A stretch of 64,000 nucleotides of DNA from Silvibacterium bohemicum. Lineage in GTDB: Bacteria; Acidobacteriota; Terriglobia; Terriglobales; Acidobacteriaceae. A program made the position numbers and the translations under genes. The DNA is taken from NCBI RefSeq assembly GCF_001006305.1, contig NZ_LBHJ01000007.1, positions 1 through 64,000 of the forward strand, written 5' to 3'. Positions 45,769 to 54,696 of this stretch are shown here, piece by piece. Position 1 is the stretch's first letter; each line of letters opens with the position of its first letter. Below the pieces are notes generated by a model that did no database searches, had not been told where the DNA came from, and worked only from the letters and a program-made list of their open reading frames with translations.

Positions 45769-46125
45769 ATGACCGCCGATACTCCAGCTGCCCCATCGCC
45801 GACGCCGCACCCGGCGCAAAGCATCGGCTCCGCTCTGTTGCATACGCCGGCCAGCGAGAAAGATCAGAGCGAGCAGAATCGAAGCTGGGCCGATCCCAGC
45901 CAGAATGCGGCGCTGGCCGGGCTGCCGTTGCAGCTAAACGTGTCGGTGCCCATCCCTAACTTCCGTATCCGTCATCTGCTGGCGCTCGAAAAAGGTGCTG
46001 TTCTCGAAACTGCATGGCCCTACGCCGAAGACGTGCCCATTTGGTGCGGCGGCGCACAGCTTACCTGGACTGAGTTCGAGGTTGTCGACGATGTTCTGGC
46101 GGTGAGGGTGACCCGTGTTCTTTAG
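45769..46125 (+). CDS. fliN: flagellar switch protein FliN, short form
   Basis: The 118-residue product ends in a single SpoA domain (LPLQLNVSVPIPNFRIRHLL, LEKGAVLETAWPYAEDVPIW, LTWTEFEVVDDVLAVRVTRV). The first 50 residues are a disordered proline-rich tail. SpoA proteins build the C ring at the base of the motor. A second, longer SpoA protein lies at 53878. It overlaps fliO by 11 bases. Confidence 0.85.
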   Translation: MTADTPAAPSPTPHPAQSIGSALLHTPASEKDQSEQNRSWADPSQNAALAGLPLQLNVSVPIPNFRIRHLLALEKGAVLETAWPYAEDVPIWCGGAQLTWTEFEVVDDVLAVRVTRVL

Positions 46126-46450
46126 CGCCTCATCCTCGCCGCCTCCCCAGCTGACCGCATTCGGTCCTCATCCCGGCGGTCATGCGCCGCGCAGTTCAAC
46201 TTTGCAACCGTGGCTTGTCCGGTTCTGGAAGCGGGTAGGCTGGAGTCTTCAACCGGCGCGATCTCTGCGCATCGAAGAGCGGCTGGGCGTAGGCGGCAAG
46301 AAAGCCATTATGCTCATCGCCTGCAACGGTCGCAGGTTCCTTCTCGCTTCTTCTGGTGATTCGATGGCTCCGCTCATCGAGGTCCTGCCTCTATCTCGGG
46401 ACATCGCTGTACCAGTCATCGTTTGGCGGCAAGAGGAGATATCCCGGTGA
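46115..46450 (+). CDS. fliO: FliO-like flagellar export protein
   Basis: The 111-residue product starts with GTG in the end of fliN. The C-terminal half (RSLRIEERLGVGGKKAIMLI, NGRRFLLASS) matches the cytoplasmic SpoA-like domain of FliO, and the gene occupies the usual place before fliP. A clear transmembrane helix, normally present, is not seen; residues 25-45 are only weakly hydrophobic. FliO helps FliP assemble. Confidence 0.7.
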   Translation: MFFSASSSPPPQLTAFGPHPGGHAPRSSTLQPWLVRFWKRVGWSLQPARSLRIEERLGVGGKKAIMLIACNGRRFLLASSGDSMAPLIEVLPLSRDIAVPVIVWRQEEISR

Positions 46451-47142
46451 TCCTCCTCGCTCTGTTGAGCACCAAGCCCTTGCCTCCTTTGCCGCATATT
46501 TTCGGGCGCGGCGTCGACAGCGGCTCCGTTCCCTGGACCATTCTCTTCACGCTGACGCTGCTGACCCTCTTGCCGGCCATCGTGCTGTCCATGACGCCAA
46601 TGGTGCGGTTGCTGGTGGTCTTCCACTTTCTCCGCCAGGCTCTCGGAACACAGACCGCGCCCAGCAACCAGGTGTTGATGGGCCTGGGTCTGATGATGAC
46701 CTGGTTTCTCATACAGCCGGTGCTGGCCGATGTCGAGAAGCAGGCGGTCGATCCTTTCCGGCAGGGACAGCTCACCGGTCTCGAAGCCATCGAGCGCGGC
46801 TGCGATCCGCCCCGCCTCTACATGCTGCGTTATGCACGGGAGAAAGACTTGGCGCTCTTTACTGCGGCGGCCCTGGTCCCCAAGCCGAACCGCCCTCAAG
46901 ACCTGCCGCTGCGCGTGGTCGCGCCCGCTTATATGCTCTCCGAGCTCAAGGCAGGATTTGAGATCGGGGCTGTCCTTTTTCTGCCTTTTCTGCTGGTGGA
47001 CATGATCGTCGCCTCTATCACCACTTCGATCGGCATGTTTCAGCTGCCGCCGGTGGTGATCTCGACGCCACTCAAGATCCTGCTCTTCGTTATGGCCGAT
47101 GGCTGGAACCTGCTGGCGGGATCGCTCTTAAAAAGTTTTTAA
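46447..47142 (+). CDS. fliP: flagellar export-gate protein FliP
   Basis: Read from GTG overlapping the fliO stop (GTGA), 231 residues. Membrane segments and conserved parts are clear: TLLPAIVLSMTPMVRLLVVF, FLRQALGTQTAPSNQVLMGL, and YMLSELKAGFEIGAVLFLPF followed by VDMIVASITTSIGM. FliP forms the pentameric core of the export gate with FliQ and FliR. Confidence 0.95.
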   Translation: MILLALLSTKPLPPLPHIFGRGVDSGSVPWTILFTLTLLTLLPAIVLSMTPMVRLLVVFHFLRQALGTQTAPSNQVLMGLGLMMTWFLIQPVLADVEKQAVDPFRQGQLTGLEAIERGCDPPRLYMLRYAREKDLALFTAAALVPKPNRPQDLPLRVVAPAYMLSELKAGFEIGAVLFLPFLLVDMIVASITTSIGMFQLPPVVISTPLKILLFVMADGWNLLAGSLLKSF

Positions 47143-47227
47143 AGAGAACCCGGCAGAAGTGGGTTGACAGAGAACCAACCAGAGGCCGGTGCCATTTCGA
47201 AGTCGGTGTCATCACAGGAGGTCACCG

Positions 47228-47497
47228 TTGGGAACCGATCAGGCGGTCGAGATCATGCGTCATCTGCTGCGCGAGGCCATGCTGATCAGCGCGCCGATCC
47301 TGCTCGCCGCCAGCCTGACCAGCTTTTTGCTGAGCCTGCTGCAGACCCTGACCTCGCTTCAGGAGCAGACCCTTACTACGGTGCCGCGCCTGCTGATTGT
47401 CGTCGGCCTGATCCTGGCCGGGCTGCCTTGGTTCGCTCAGCGGCTGGTCTGGTACACGGTGACGCTCTTTACCGACCTGCGTCGGTATCTCGGTTAA
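47228..47497 (+). CDS. fliQ: flagellar export-gate protein FliQ
   Basis: Read from TTG 47228, placed 6 bases after AGGAGGTCACC, it gives 89 residues, the family's standard size. Two transmembrane hairpin helices with MLISAPILLAASLTSFLLSL and LQEQTLTTVPRLLIVVGLIL match FliQ. The longer frame upstream lacks a start signal. Four copies join FliP and FliR in the gate. Confidence 0.93.
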   Translation: MGTDQAVEIMRHLLREAMLISAPILLAASLTSFLLSLLQTLTSLQEQTLTTVPRLLIVVGLILAGLPWFAQRLVWYTVTLFTDLRRYLG

Positions 47498-47501
47498 CGC
47501 C

Positions 47502-48302
47502 ATGAACCTCTCCGCGCTGCTGAAAAGCGCTCCCCCCGACTGGCCACGCTTTCTTGCCGCCATGGTCCTGGTCATGATCCGGCTGAGCGGGTTGATGCTC
47601 TTCGCTCCTGTCTTTTCGTCCGAAGCGATTCCGGTACGGGTAAAAACCGTCTTTGTGCTAATTACCTCGCTCCTGCTCGCCCCCATGGTGGCTGCGCTTC
47701 CCTTGGCCCATGCGGAGCTGGGCCTGCCCTCCATCGCCGGAGAGTTGAGTATCGGTCTGGTCTTCGGCTTCGCCCTCACCATGTTCAGCGAAATACTGAT
47801 CTTTGCTGGACAGGTGCTGGGCTTTCAGTTCAGCTTTTCGCTGGTCAACCTTCTCGACCCCAACGCGCCGCTGCAGACACCGCTTCTCAGCCAGATGTTC
47901 ACGCTTCTGGGCACACTCGTGCTGCTCGGCTCCGGCCTGTATCGCGATGTGCTGCTCGCCCTGCTGCGCAGCTTTCACGAAGCCCCAGTGGGTGCGGTGT
48001 GGCTCAGCGGCCCCGCTGCGCTCACGCTTGTGGGCATGCTCAGCGGAGTCTTCTTTGCCGCCCTGCAGCTGGCCGCGCCGGTGGTCGCGGCCACTCTGCT
48101 GGTCGAAGTCGCGGTTTCCGTTCTCGGCAAGCTCTCCCCGCAGCTGCCGGTCATGATGGTGGCCATCCCCGCCAAAACCCTGCTCGGATACACCGTCCTG
48201 CTCGGATCGCTGGCCTTGTGGCCGCGTTTTCTCGAAGGCCGCTTTTCGCTCTTTCTCGACCGCGGCGAGCTCCTCATGCGCCACGCCATGAGGCTGCCAT
48301 GA
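47502..48302 (+). CDS. fliR: flagellar export-gate protein FliR
   Basis: The 266-residue protein has six or so hydrophobic segments, with LVMIRLSGLMLFAPVFSSEA near the start, LVFGFALTMFSEILIFAGQV and VNLLDPNAPLQTPLLSQMFT in the middle. It starts 4 bases after fliQ and overlaps flhB by four bases (ATGA). Single-copy part of the gate that links to FlhB. Confidence 0.94.
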   Translation: MNLSALLKSAPPDWPRFLAAMVLVMIRLSGLMLFAPVFSSEAIPVRVKTVFVLITSLLLAPMVAALPLAHAELGLPSIAGELSIGLVFGFALTMFSEILIFAGQVLGFQFSFSLVNLLDPNAPLQTPLLSQMFTLLGTLVLLGSGLYRDVLLALLRSFHEAPVGAVWLSGPAALTLVGMLSGVFFAALQLAAPVVAATLLVEVAVSVLGKLSPQLPVMMVAIPAKTLLGYTVLLGSLALWPRFLEGRFSLFLDRGELLMRHAMRLP

Positions 48303-49468
48303 GTGGAGAGCGCACCGAACGGGCCTCGCCTCGGCGGCGCCAGCAGGCTGCCCAAAAAGGCGATCGGGTCCGCAGCCGCGAATTGGTCTCGGCGGCGGCC
48401 ATGGTCTCGGGAGTGCTGGCGCTGGGTGCGCTCACCGGTCGATGGGCCGGCCAGTGGGGCGCGGTCTTCCAGAGTTTTCTGGCGATGGGATCGGCGCACG
48501 CAGGGCAACTCGATAGCGTTGGCGAAGAAGTCTGTGCTATTCGCCAAGTCGCTCTGGTCATGCTGACTCCCTTGGCGCTACTGTTCGGAGCCGTCACCGC
48601 GGGAGCGCTCCTGGCCGGCGTGGGTCAGGGCGGCGGCGTGGCCTTCCATGCTGAGGCCCTGCAATGGAAGTGGCAGCGCATCAATCCTGTGCAGAATCTG
48701 CAAAACCTCTTCTCCCTGCGCGGCCTGGCGCGGCTGTTGAAATCGCTGCTGCCCGCGGCCATTCTAGCGATTCTCGCCATACGTAAGATCGTGCACCAGA
48801 GCACCGTCCCGCCGTTGAGCGTGGAGCAGCTCCCCGGCATGTTTTCCGCTGCCTACGACATCCTGCTCGATACCGCATGGATTCTCTTCGCCTGGTCGGC
48901 AGTTGACTATCTGGTCGAATGGCGCAGCTGGGAGTCGCGGCAGCGGATGTCCAAGCAGGAGCTGCGCGAGGAGCAGAAGCAGACTGAGGGCAACCCGCAG
49001 ATTCGCGGCAAGATCAAGTCCCTGCGCCGCCAGATGCGCCGGCGGCTGCTCAAGGCCGACATCCGCCGGGCCTCGGTAGTGATCACCAATCCCACCCACT
49101 ACGCCGTGGCTCTGAGCTTCAGCTTCGAGACCATGGAGCCGCCTCGCCTCCTGGCCAAGGGCCGCGACCTGCTGGCGGCGCAGATCAAGGACGAAGCCAG
49201 GTGGGCGGGAGTTCCGATTGTCGAAAACCCGCCTCTGGCCCGTTCCCTCTACCGCCATCTCGAGCCGGGGCAGTCCATTCCCCACGACCTCTACGCTGCC
49301 GTCGCTGCCATCCTCGCCTATCTGTATCGCCGGCAGGTCGAGGAACGGCTGCGCGCGGAAAAACAAAAACACGAAAAGCAGAAACAGGAAGAACCCGATC
49401 TTGAACGTTTGAGCCCCAACGCTCGCCGAATCGATGCTGCTGCACTGGCAAATCCGGCAAACCAATGA
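48299..49468 (+). CDS. flhB: flagellar export switch protein FlhB
   Basis: The 389-residue protein has an N-terminal cytosolic tail (ERTERASPRRRQQAAQKGD), four membrane helices and a cytosolic domain with the autocleavage motif NPTH (SVVITNPTHYAVAL), where cutting between Asn and Pro changes export specificity after the hook is finished. Start ATG overlaps the fliR stop. The C-terminal tail (about 355-389) is lysine and glutamate rich. Confidence 0.95.
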   Translation: MSGERTERASPRRRQQAAQKGDRVRSRELVSAAAMVSGVLALGALTGRWAGQWGAVFQSFLAMGSAHAGQLDSVGEEVCAIRQVALVMLTPLALLFGAVTAGALLAGVGQGGGVAFHAEALQWKWQRINPVQNLQNLFSLRGLARLLKSLLPAAILAILAIRKIVHQSTVPPLSVEQLPGMFSAAYDILLDTAWILFAWSAVDYLVEWRSWESRQRMSKQELREEQKQTEGNPQIRGKIKSLRRQMRRRLLKADIRRASVVITNPTHYAVALSFSFETMEPPRLLAKGRDLLAAQIKDEARWAGVPIVENPPLARSLYRHLEPGQSIPHDLYAAVAAILAYLYRRQVEERLRAEKQKHEKQKQEEPDLERLSPNARRIDAAALANPANQ

Positions 49469-49523
49469 GACCAGCGACCAGTCTTTCACCGCCGTCCGGC
49501 GAGCAGTCCAGCCAGGAGTCCAT

Positions 49524-51659
49524 ATGAGCACCCCAATCGCCGTCGCCCCGGCTACCGCGCGCGCTGCCGCCTCGCACGCGAGTGCCGCAGAAAAGCCGCG
49601 CCAGAAAGCATTCAGGATGGCCAAAGACCTGGCCCTGCCCCTGGGTGCGATCAGTGTCATTTTCGTCATGCTGATCCCCATCCCCGCCGCCCTGATGGAC
49701 CTGCTGCTGGCCGGATCGATGGCGGCCTCGGTATTGGTCTTTCTCTCGGCCGTGCAGGTGCGCAAGGCGGTCGACTTCTCCGTCTTTCCCACTCTCTTAT
49801 TGCTCCTCACTCTCTTTCGTCTCTCCCTTAATATTGCCTCCAGCCGGCGCATCCTGCTGCACGGAAGCGAGGGCACGGCGGCAGCCGGAAAGGTCATCGA
49901 ATCCTTCGGACAATTTGTCGTCGGGGGCAACTACGTCGTCGGTTTCGTCCTCTTTCTCGCCCTGATCGCCATCCAGTTTTTGGTCGTCAGCCACGGCGCG
50001 GTGCGCACCGCCGAGGTCACCGCGCGCTTCACCCTCGACGCCCTCCCCGGCAAGCAGATGGCCATCGACGCCGATATGAACGCCGGGCTCATCGACGAAG
50101 CCTCGGCCCGGGCGCGGCGGCTGGCCGTAGCCCAGGAGGCCGAGTTCTACGGGGCCATGGACGGAGCCGCGCGCTTCAATCAGCGCGACGCTTTGGCTAC
50201 GATCCTCATTACTGCCATCAATATCGTCGCCGGCCTGCTGATCGGGACCATCCAGCAGGGAGTCGCGATCGGCGAAGCGGTCCGCACCTACACCATTCTC
50301 AGCGTCGGCGATGGGCTAGTCACCATGATCCCTTCGCTGCTGGTCTCCGTCGCCGGAGGCATGGTTCTGACTCGCGCCGCCTCGGCCGGCGCGCTCAGCT
50401 CCGAACTGGGAACTCAGCTCTTCCGCAAGAGGACTACGCTCTATGTCGCAAGCGCCGTCATGGCCGCGCTTTGCCTGGTGCCGGGCTTGCCCAAGCCTGC
50501 CTTTCTTGCTCTCGCCGCACTGCTGGCCTGGGGCGCCCGCCGCATCCCGGCTTCGACCGCACTGGAAGGCGTGGCCGTCGAAAAAGAGCGCAAAGCCATC
50601 GACAAAGCATCGGGTGAAAACCTGGCCTCGCTTCTTAAGATGGAAGACCTGAGCCTGGAAATCGGCTTTCAGCTCATCCCGCTGGTTGACGAGAAGCAGG
50701 GCGGACAGATGCTGGCGCGGGTGCGCAACTTGCGCCGCCATCTGGCTGGCGAGCTTGGTTTCCTGATTCCGCCGATTCACATTTCGGATAATCTGCGCCT
50801 TCGTCCCCGCGAGTACGTTGTCTCCCTCCGCGGCATTGAAATTGGCCGCTGGCAGACAGAAGGGAATTCGCTGCTCGCAGTTAGCGCCGAGGCGCAGACC
50901 CGCCCCATACCTGGGAAGGAAGCGCAGGAGCCGGCCTTCGGAGTGCCGGCGCGCTGGATTCAAGCAGGGCTCGAGGATCAGGCCACAGCGGCAGGCTACT
51001 CCGTTGTCGATACCGCTACCGTGATTAGCACGCATCTGGGCGAGCTGATTCGCCGCCATGCCCATGAACTGCTGAGCCGGGCCGAGACCAAGCGGCTGCT
51101 AGACGCGCTCAACGATACCCATCCCAAGCTGGTCGAGGAACTGGTGCCCAAGATGATGACCCTGGGCGAGGTGCAAAAGGTGTTGCAGCAGCTGCTGCGC
51201 GAGCAGGTATCGATCCGCGACCTGGGCACGATTCTCGAGGCCCTGGTCGAAGCCTCTGCTGTCCACAAGAACCTGCCTGCGCTGGTAGAAACCGCACGCC
51301 AGGCGCTCGGCCGCCGCGTGGTTCAGCCGCTTCTCGATCCAGATGGCTCGCTCCGCGTCATCCTCCTCGACCCTGCCATTGAAGAAGAGCTGGTATCCAG
51401 CCTGCAGCCGGCCAGCGCGGCTCGCCTGCTTTCTGATGGCCATGCTTACAGCACTCCGCAGCTGCGGCGCATCGCCGATTCTTTGAAACAACTAATCGGC
51501 CCCCCATCCTCCTCGGCCCCACCCGTGCTCCTATGCCAGAGTCCGGCTCGCTATTACCTGCACCGCTGGCTCGAAGACATCTTTCCCAGGGTCGCGGTGA
51601 TTGCGCCTGCAGAGATTCCCTCCGATGTGCGGCTGCGATCGATCGGTGTGGTGCGTTAG
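49524..51659 (+). CDS. flhA: flagellar export protein FlhA
   Basis: Read from ATG 49524 (AGGAG upstream), 711 residues. Eight N-terminal transmembrane segments (PLGAISVIFVMLIPIPAALM, VDFSVFPTLLLLLTLFRLSL, LVTMIPSLLVSVAGGMVLTR) surround the FHIPEP region (DALPGKQMAIDADMNAGLID). The long cytosolic domain (about 330-711) binds chaperone-substrate complexes and FliI/FliJ. It works as the proton-driven engine of the export gate. Confidence 0.95.
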   Translation: MSTPIAVAPATARAAASHASAAEKPRQKAFRMAKDLALPLGAISVIFVMLIPIPAALMDLLLAGSMAASVLVFLSAVQVRKAVDFSVFPTLLLLLTLFRLSLNIASSRRILLHGSEGTAAAGKVIESFGQFVVGGNYVVGFVLFLALIAIQFLVVSHGAVRTAEVTARFTLDALPGKQMAIDADMNAGLIDEASARARRLAVAQEAEFYGAMDGAARFNQRDALATILITAINIVAGLLIGTIQQGVAIGEAVRTYTILSVGDGLVTMIPSLLVSVAGGMVLTRAASAGALSSELGTQLFRKRTTLYVASAVMAALCLVPGLPKPAFLALAALLAWGARRIPASTALEGVAVEKERKAIDKASGENLASLLKMEDLSLEIGFQLIPLVDEKQGGQMLARVRNLRRHLAGELGFLIPPIHISDNLRLRPREYVVSLRGIEIGRWQTEGNSLLAVSAEAQTRPIPGKEAQEPAFGVPARWIQAGLEDQATAAGYSVVDTATVISTHLGELIRRHAHELLSRAETKRLLDALNDTHPKLVEELVPKMMTLGEVQKVLQQLLREQVSIRDLGTILEALVEASAVHKNLPALVETARQALGRRVVQPLLDPDGSLRVILLDPAIEEELVSSLQPASAARLLSDGHAYSTPQLRRIADSLKQLIGPPSSSAPPVLLCQSPARYYLHRWLEDIFPRVAVIAPAEIPSDVRLRSIGVVR

Positions 51660-51690
51660 GCGTTGCCGGAAAAGATTTGAGGTGTTGCCA

Positions 51691-52638
51691 GTGACGCAGG
51701 ACATGGGGAGCCAAGAAAACCGGGAGCTGCCAACCGGACTGACCGGGCGAACCGGGCGTAGTCCGGAAACGATGGCAGAAGGGCGGGAAGCGGGAGCGAT
51801 GCGCTCCGTCGCGACGGCTGGTCAAGCTTCCGAGACCAAGCCGCGAGAGGCTGCCGCCGAGCCCTATGCCGGCTCTTCTTCCGCGCCGCCGATCACCCTC
51901 GAACAGGAGCGCATGATGATCGATCATCTACCCACAGTGCGTTTCCTGGCGCGGCGCATTCACGAGCGTCTGCCCCAGCATGTGGAGATCGAAGATCTGG
52001 TCAGCGCCGGCATCCTGGGACTGATGGACGCGCTGCAAAAGTTCGATCCCGAGAAGAAGGTCCAATTTCGCAGCTACGCGCAGTTCCGTATTCGCGGGGC
52101 AATCCTCGACAGCCTGCGCACCTTGGATTGGAGCCCGCGCGATCTGCGCCGCAAGGGCCGTGCCGTCGAGGAGGCGATCCGCTTGCTGACCACGCGGATG
52201 GGGCGCGCTCCTGCCGAGAGCGAGGTGGCCGCGGAGCTGGCCATGGGCCTGGGCGAATACCAGCAGCTGTTGGGCGAGCTCAAGGGGCTGGAGATCGGCA
52301 CGCTGCACGCCGAGCGCTCCGAGGATTCGGGCGAGGAAGAGCTGGCCTACGTGCCCAACCGGCCGGAGGACGTTCCGCTCTTCCGCTGTCTAAAAGGTGA
52401 GATGCAGGCCCGTCTGGCGGACGCCATCGACCAGCTACCGGAGCGCGAGCGTCTGGTGATGACCCTCTATTACTACGAGGAGATGACCATGAAAGAGATC
52501 GGTTTGACCTTAGGGGTGGTCGAGTCGAGGGTTTCGCAGATCCACGCCTCGGCCGTGCTCCATCTGCGCAGCCATCTGGGAGCTCTGCGCCACGAAGGCG
52601 GAGTCGGAAAGAACACCGGGAAGAACACAAAGACGTAG
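51691..52638 (+). CDS. fliA: sigma-28 factor FliA
   Basis: About 315 residues if started at GTG 51691 (GAGGTG six bases upstream); ATG 51703 is an alternative. The sigma core begins near residue 75 with LPTVRFLARRIHERLP, region 2 DLVSAGILGLMDALQKFD, YAQFRIRGAILDSLRTLDWS, region 3 and region 4 ERERLVMTLYYYEEMTMKEI, GVVESRVSQIHASA. The 70-residue leader is atypical. It transcribes late flagellar genes; a matching promoter is seen upstream of flgM. Confidence 0.92.
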   Translation: MTQDMGSQENRELPTGLTGRTGRSPETMAEGREAGAMRSVATAGQASETKPREAAAEPYAGSSSAPPITLEQERMMIDHLPTVRFLARRIHERLPQHVEIEDLVSAGILGLMDALQKFDPEKKVQFRSYAQFRIRGAILDSLRTLDWSPRDLRRKGRAVEEAIRLLTTRMGRAPAESEVAAELAMGLGEYQQLLGELKGLEIGTLHAERSEDSGEEELAYVPNRPEDVPLFRCLKGEMQARLADAIDQLPERERLVMTLYYYEEMTMKEIGLTLGVVESRVSQIHASAVLHLRSHLGALRHEGGVGKNTGKNTKT

Positions 52639-52784
52639 TCGCGCAGTGCCGGGGCGAACCCGTAATAACCCGACGACTCGACGATAGCCAATTCAGATTG
52701 GAACGACGAAGCCAAACCGACGAAACCGAAATGACAAAGCTGGGCCCGGGAAACGGCCAGGCAGGCAAATCAGGGAGACAGGAA

Positions 52785-53762
52785 ATGTCAGGCAACAAGA
52801 AGGACAAGACGCTCAAGCAGGATGAAATCGACGCCCTCTTTCAGGCCGCCCGGGCTCCCAAGGCCGAGGGCGCGGCAGCTGCCGCGCCTGCCGACCCGCG
52901 CAGCAAGGCGCAGCCTTACAGCTTCTCGCGCGCCGGCCAGATCAGCAACGAGCAGATGCGGGCCATCAGTCTGTTGAATGACATCTTCGCCCGCAACCTG
53001 ACCCATAATCTGGGAGCCTGGCTGCGCAGCACCTTCGAGGTCACTCTGGTCTCGGCTGAACAGATCCCCTTCAACCAATTCATCGCGCGGATTCCCGAGC
53101 TCTCCTACGTCTGCTCCGTCCGGCTAGAACCGTTGCGTGCGGTCTCCGTTCTGCAGATGGAGATGGCGCCGGCTCCATCCATCATCGACCTGCTGTTGGG
53201 GGGCGCCGGTGCGGCTGGACAGCTGCGCGAACTCACCGACATTGAGGAGTCTATCCTGGCCAGTGTGGTGGAGGTGATATGTCGCGAGTTGAGCGCCGCC
53301 TGGGAGCCGGTGGGCCTCAGCTTTCACTACGAGCAGCGTCAGATGCACACCCAGATCGCCCACCTCATGCCGGTTTCTGAAAAGACCCTGTGTCTCAATT
53401 TCGAGGTGCGCATGGAAGAGGCCAGCGGTCTGATGAACCTGGCCTTTCCTGCCGTCGTCTCGAACACCATCCTGCACCGCATGGTCGGCGACTGGACCCG
53501 CCAGCGCAGCCATAACCCGGAAACCCGCAAGCGCATGCGGGAAAATGTGGGCAAGGCGGCAGTCGGAGGAGCCTTACAGCTGCCTCCCTTTCGTGTTCTG
53601 GCTAGGGAGATCGAAGGTCTGGAACCCGGCGCGATTCTACGCTTCCCCCTGGCTTCTTCCCGTCCGGCCGAGTTTCGCGTGGCCGGTGTGCCTCTTTTCG
53701 GGGCCACGCCGGTACGGCGTGGGGAGCATCGCGGCGCGCACCTGGCCACGCTCCACAAATAG
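52785..53762 (+). CDS. fliM: flagellar motor switch protein FliM
   Basis: Read from ATG 52785 after GGGAGACAGGAA, 325 residues. The segment LKQDEIDALFQA is the CheY-P binding N-terminus; the middle CheC-like domain has ISNEQMRAISLLNDIFARNL and IEESILASVVEVICREL; the SpoA domain ends near 325. It forms most of the C ring with FliG and FliN and sets rotation direction. Confidence 0.94.
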   Translation: MSGNKKDKTLKQDEIDALFQAARAPKAEGAAAAAPADPRSKAQPYSFSRAGQISNEQMRAISLLNDIFARNLTHNLGAWLRSTFEVTLVSAEQIPFNQFIARIPELSYVCSVRLEPLRAVSVLQMEMAPAPSIIDLLLGGAGAAGQLRELTDIEESILASVVEVICRELSAAWEPVGLSFHYEQRQMHTQIAHLMPVSEKTLCLNFEVRMEEASGLMNLAFPAVVSNTILHRMVGDWTRQRSHNPETRKRMRENVGKAAVGGALQLPPFRVLAREIEGLEPGAILRFPLASSRPAEFRVAGVPLFGATPVRRGEHRGAHLATLHK

Positions 53763-53877
53763 ACCAGGCAGCCTCAGTGGGCCGGCCGGATACGAATGAG
53801 GCTGAGGGAATCGGATGAGATAGATCGGTAGATAGATAAATAGCCGGACGGATCGACGAAGTTGGGATTACCTGCAA

Positions 53878-54696
53878 ATGAATAGACAGGCGCAGAAAGA
53901 GGTCAGCGGAGTGAAAACATTTCTCGAAAGCTGGTTATCGCAGGCGGAGCAGGTCTTTACACGCGAGCTCTCCGCAACGCTTACTCCTGCCCAACAATTG
54001 CCCCTAGCTGCTGGATCCATCAGCCTGACTGTCACCCTCTCCGGTGCGTGTACAGGCAGCTTCGCCGTCCTGGCCGATCGCGCCGCGCTGCACTCGCTGC
54101 TGATTGCCGCGAACGTTGCGGAGGAGGGCGCAGAAGCTTCATGGGAGTTCGAAATGTTACAAGGGCTATTCGATCAGATCGCTCATGCTGCGGCTTCCGC
54201 CCTGGGAGAAGTGGAGGCGATGCCATTTACGGTCTCCACATGGGGGCTGGGCATCCCCGTCGTGGCTTATCAGCTCACTCTTGGTCGGGCGACGATGCTC
54301 ATGGCATTTGCCGATCAGACGTATCGGGCCACCGCGGCTTCCGCAACTCAATCCGCGAACTGGCCTGAAGCGCCGACAGAGCGGCCTGCTGGAGGCCAGC
54401 ACCCGGTTCCTGAAGCAGGCAAGTCGTCGCGCGGCGTCGAGCTATTGATGGATGTCGAGCTCGAGGCCTCGTTGCGCTTCGGCTCTCGAGAAATGTCGCT
54501 TAACGAGGTGCTCGACCTGGGACCGGGCGACGTGGTCGAGCTCGACCGTCATATCGCCGAGCCCGTCGACTTGCTGGTGGGAGACAAGATTGTCGCCCGC
54601 GGCGAAGTGGTTTTGGTCAACGGAAACTTCGGCTTCAGCGTGGTTGAAGTCGCCGAAGCCGAGATGCGCCTGGAGAGTGTCCGATGCCTCTTCTAG
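53878..54696 (+). CDS. long FliN-like protein (CheC-like region plus SpoA)
   Basis: The 272-residue protein ends in a full SpoA domain (VELLMDVELEASLRFGSREM, LNEVLDLGPGDVVELDRHIA, PVDLLVGDKIVARGEVVLVN, FGFSVVEV). The first 150 residues resemble the CheC/FliM/FliY-type central fold (SISLTVTLSGACTGSFAVLA, MLQGLFDQIAHAAASALGEV). It is a FliY-like or FliN2 component of the C ring, co-existing with the short FliN at 45769. Overlaps the next gene by 13 bases. Confidence 0.85.
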   Translation: MNRQAQKEVSGVKTFLESWLSQAEQVFTRELSATLTPAQQLPLAAGSISLTVTLSGACTGSFAVLADRAALHSLLIAANVAEEGAEASWEFEMLQGLFDQIAHAAASALGEVEAMPFTVSTWGLGIPVVAYQLTLGRATMLMAFADQTYRATAASATQSANWPEAPTERPAGGQHPVPEAGKSSRGVELLMDVELEASLRFGSREMSLNEVLDLGPGDVVELDRHIAEPVDLLVGDKIVARGEVVLVNGNFGFSVVEVAEAEMRLESVRCLF

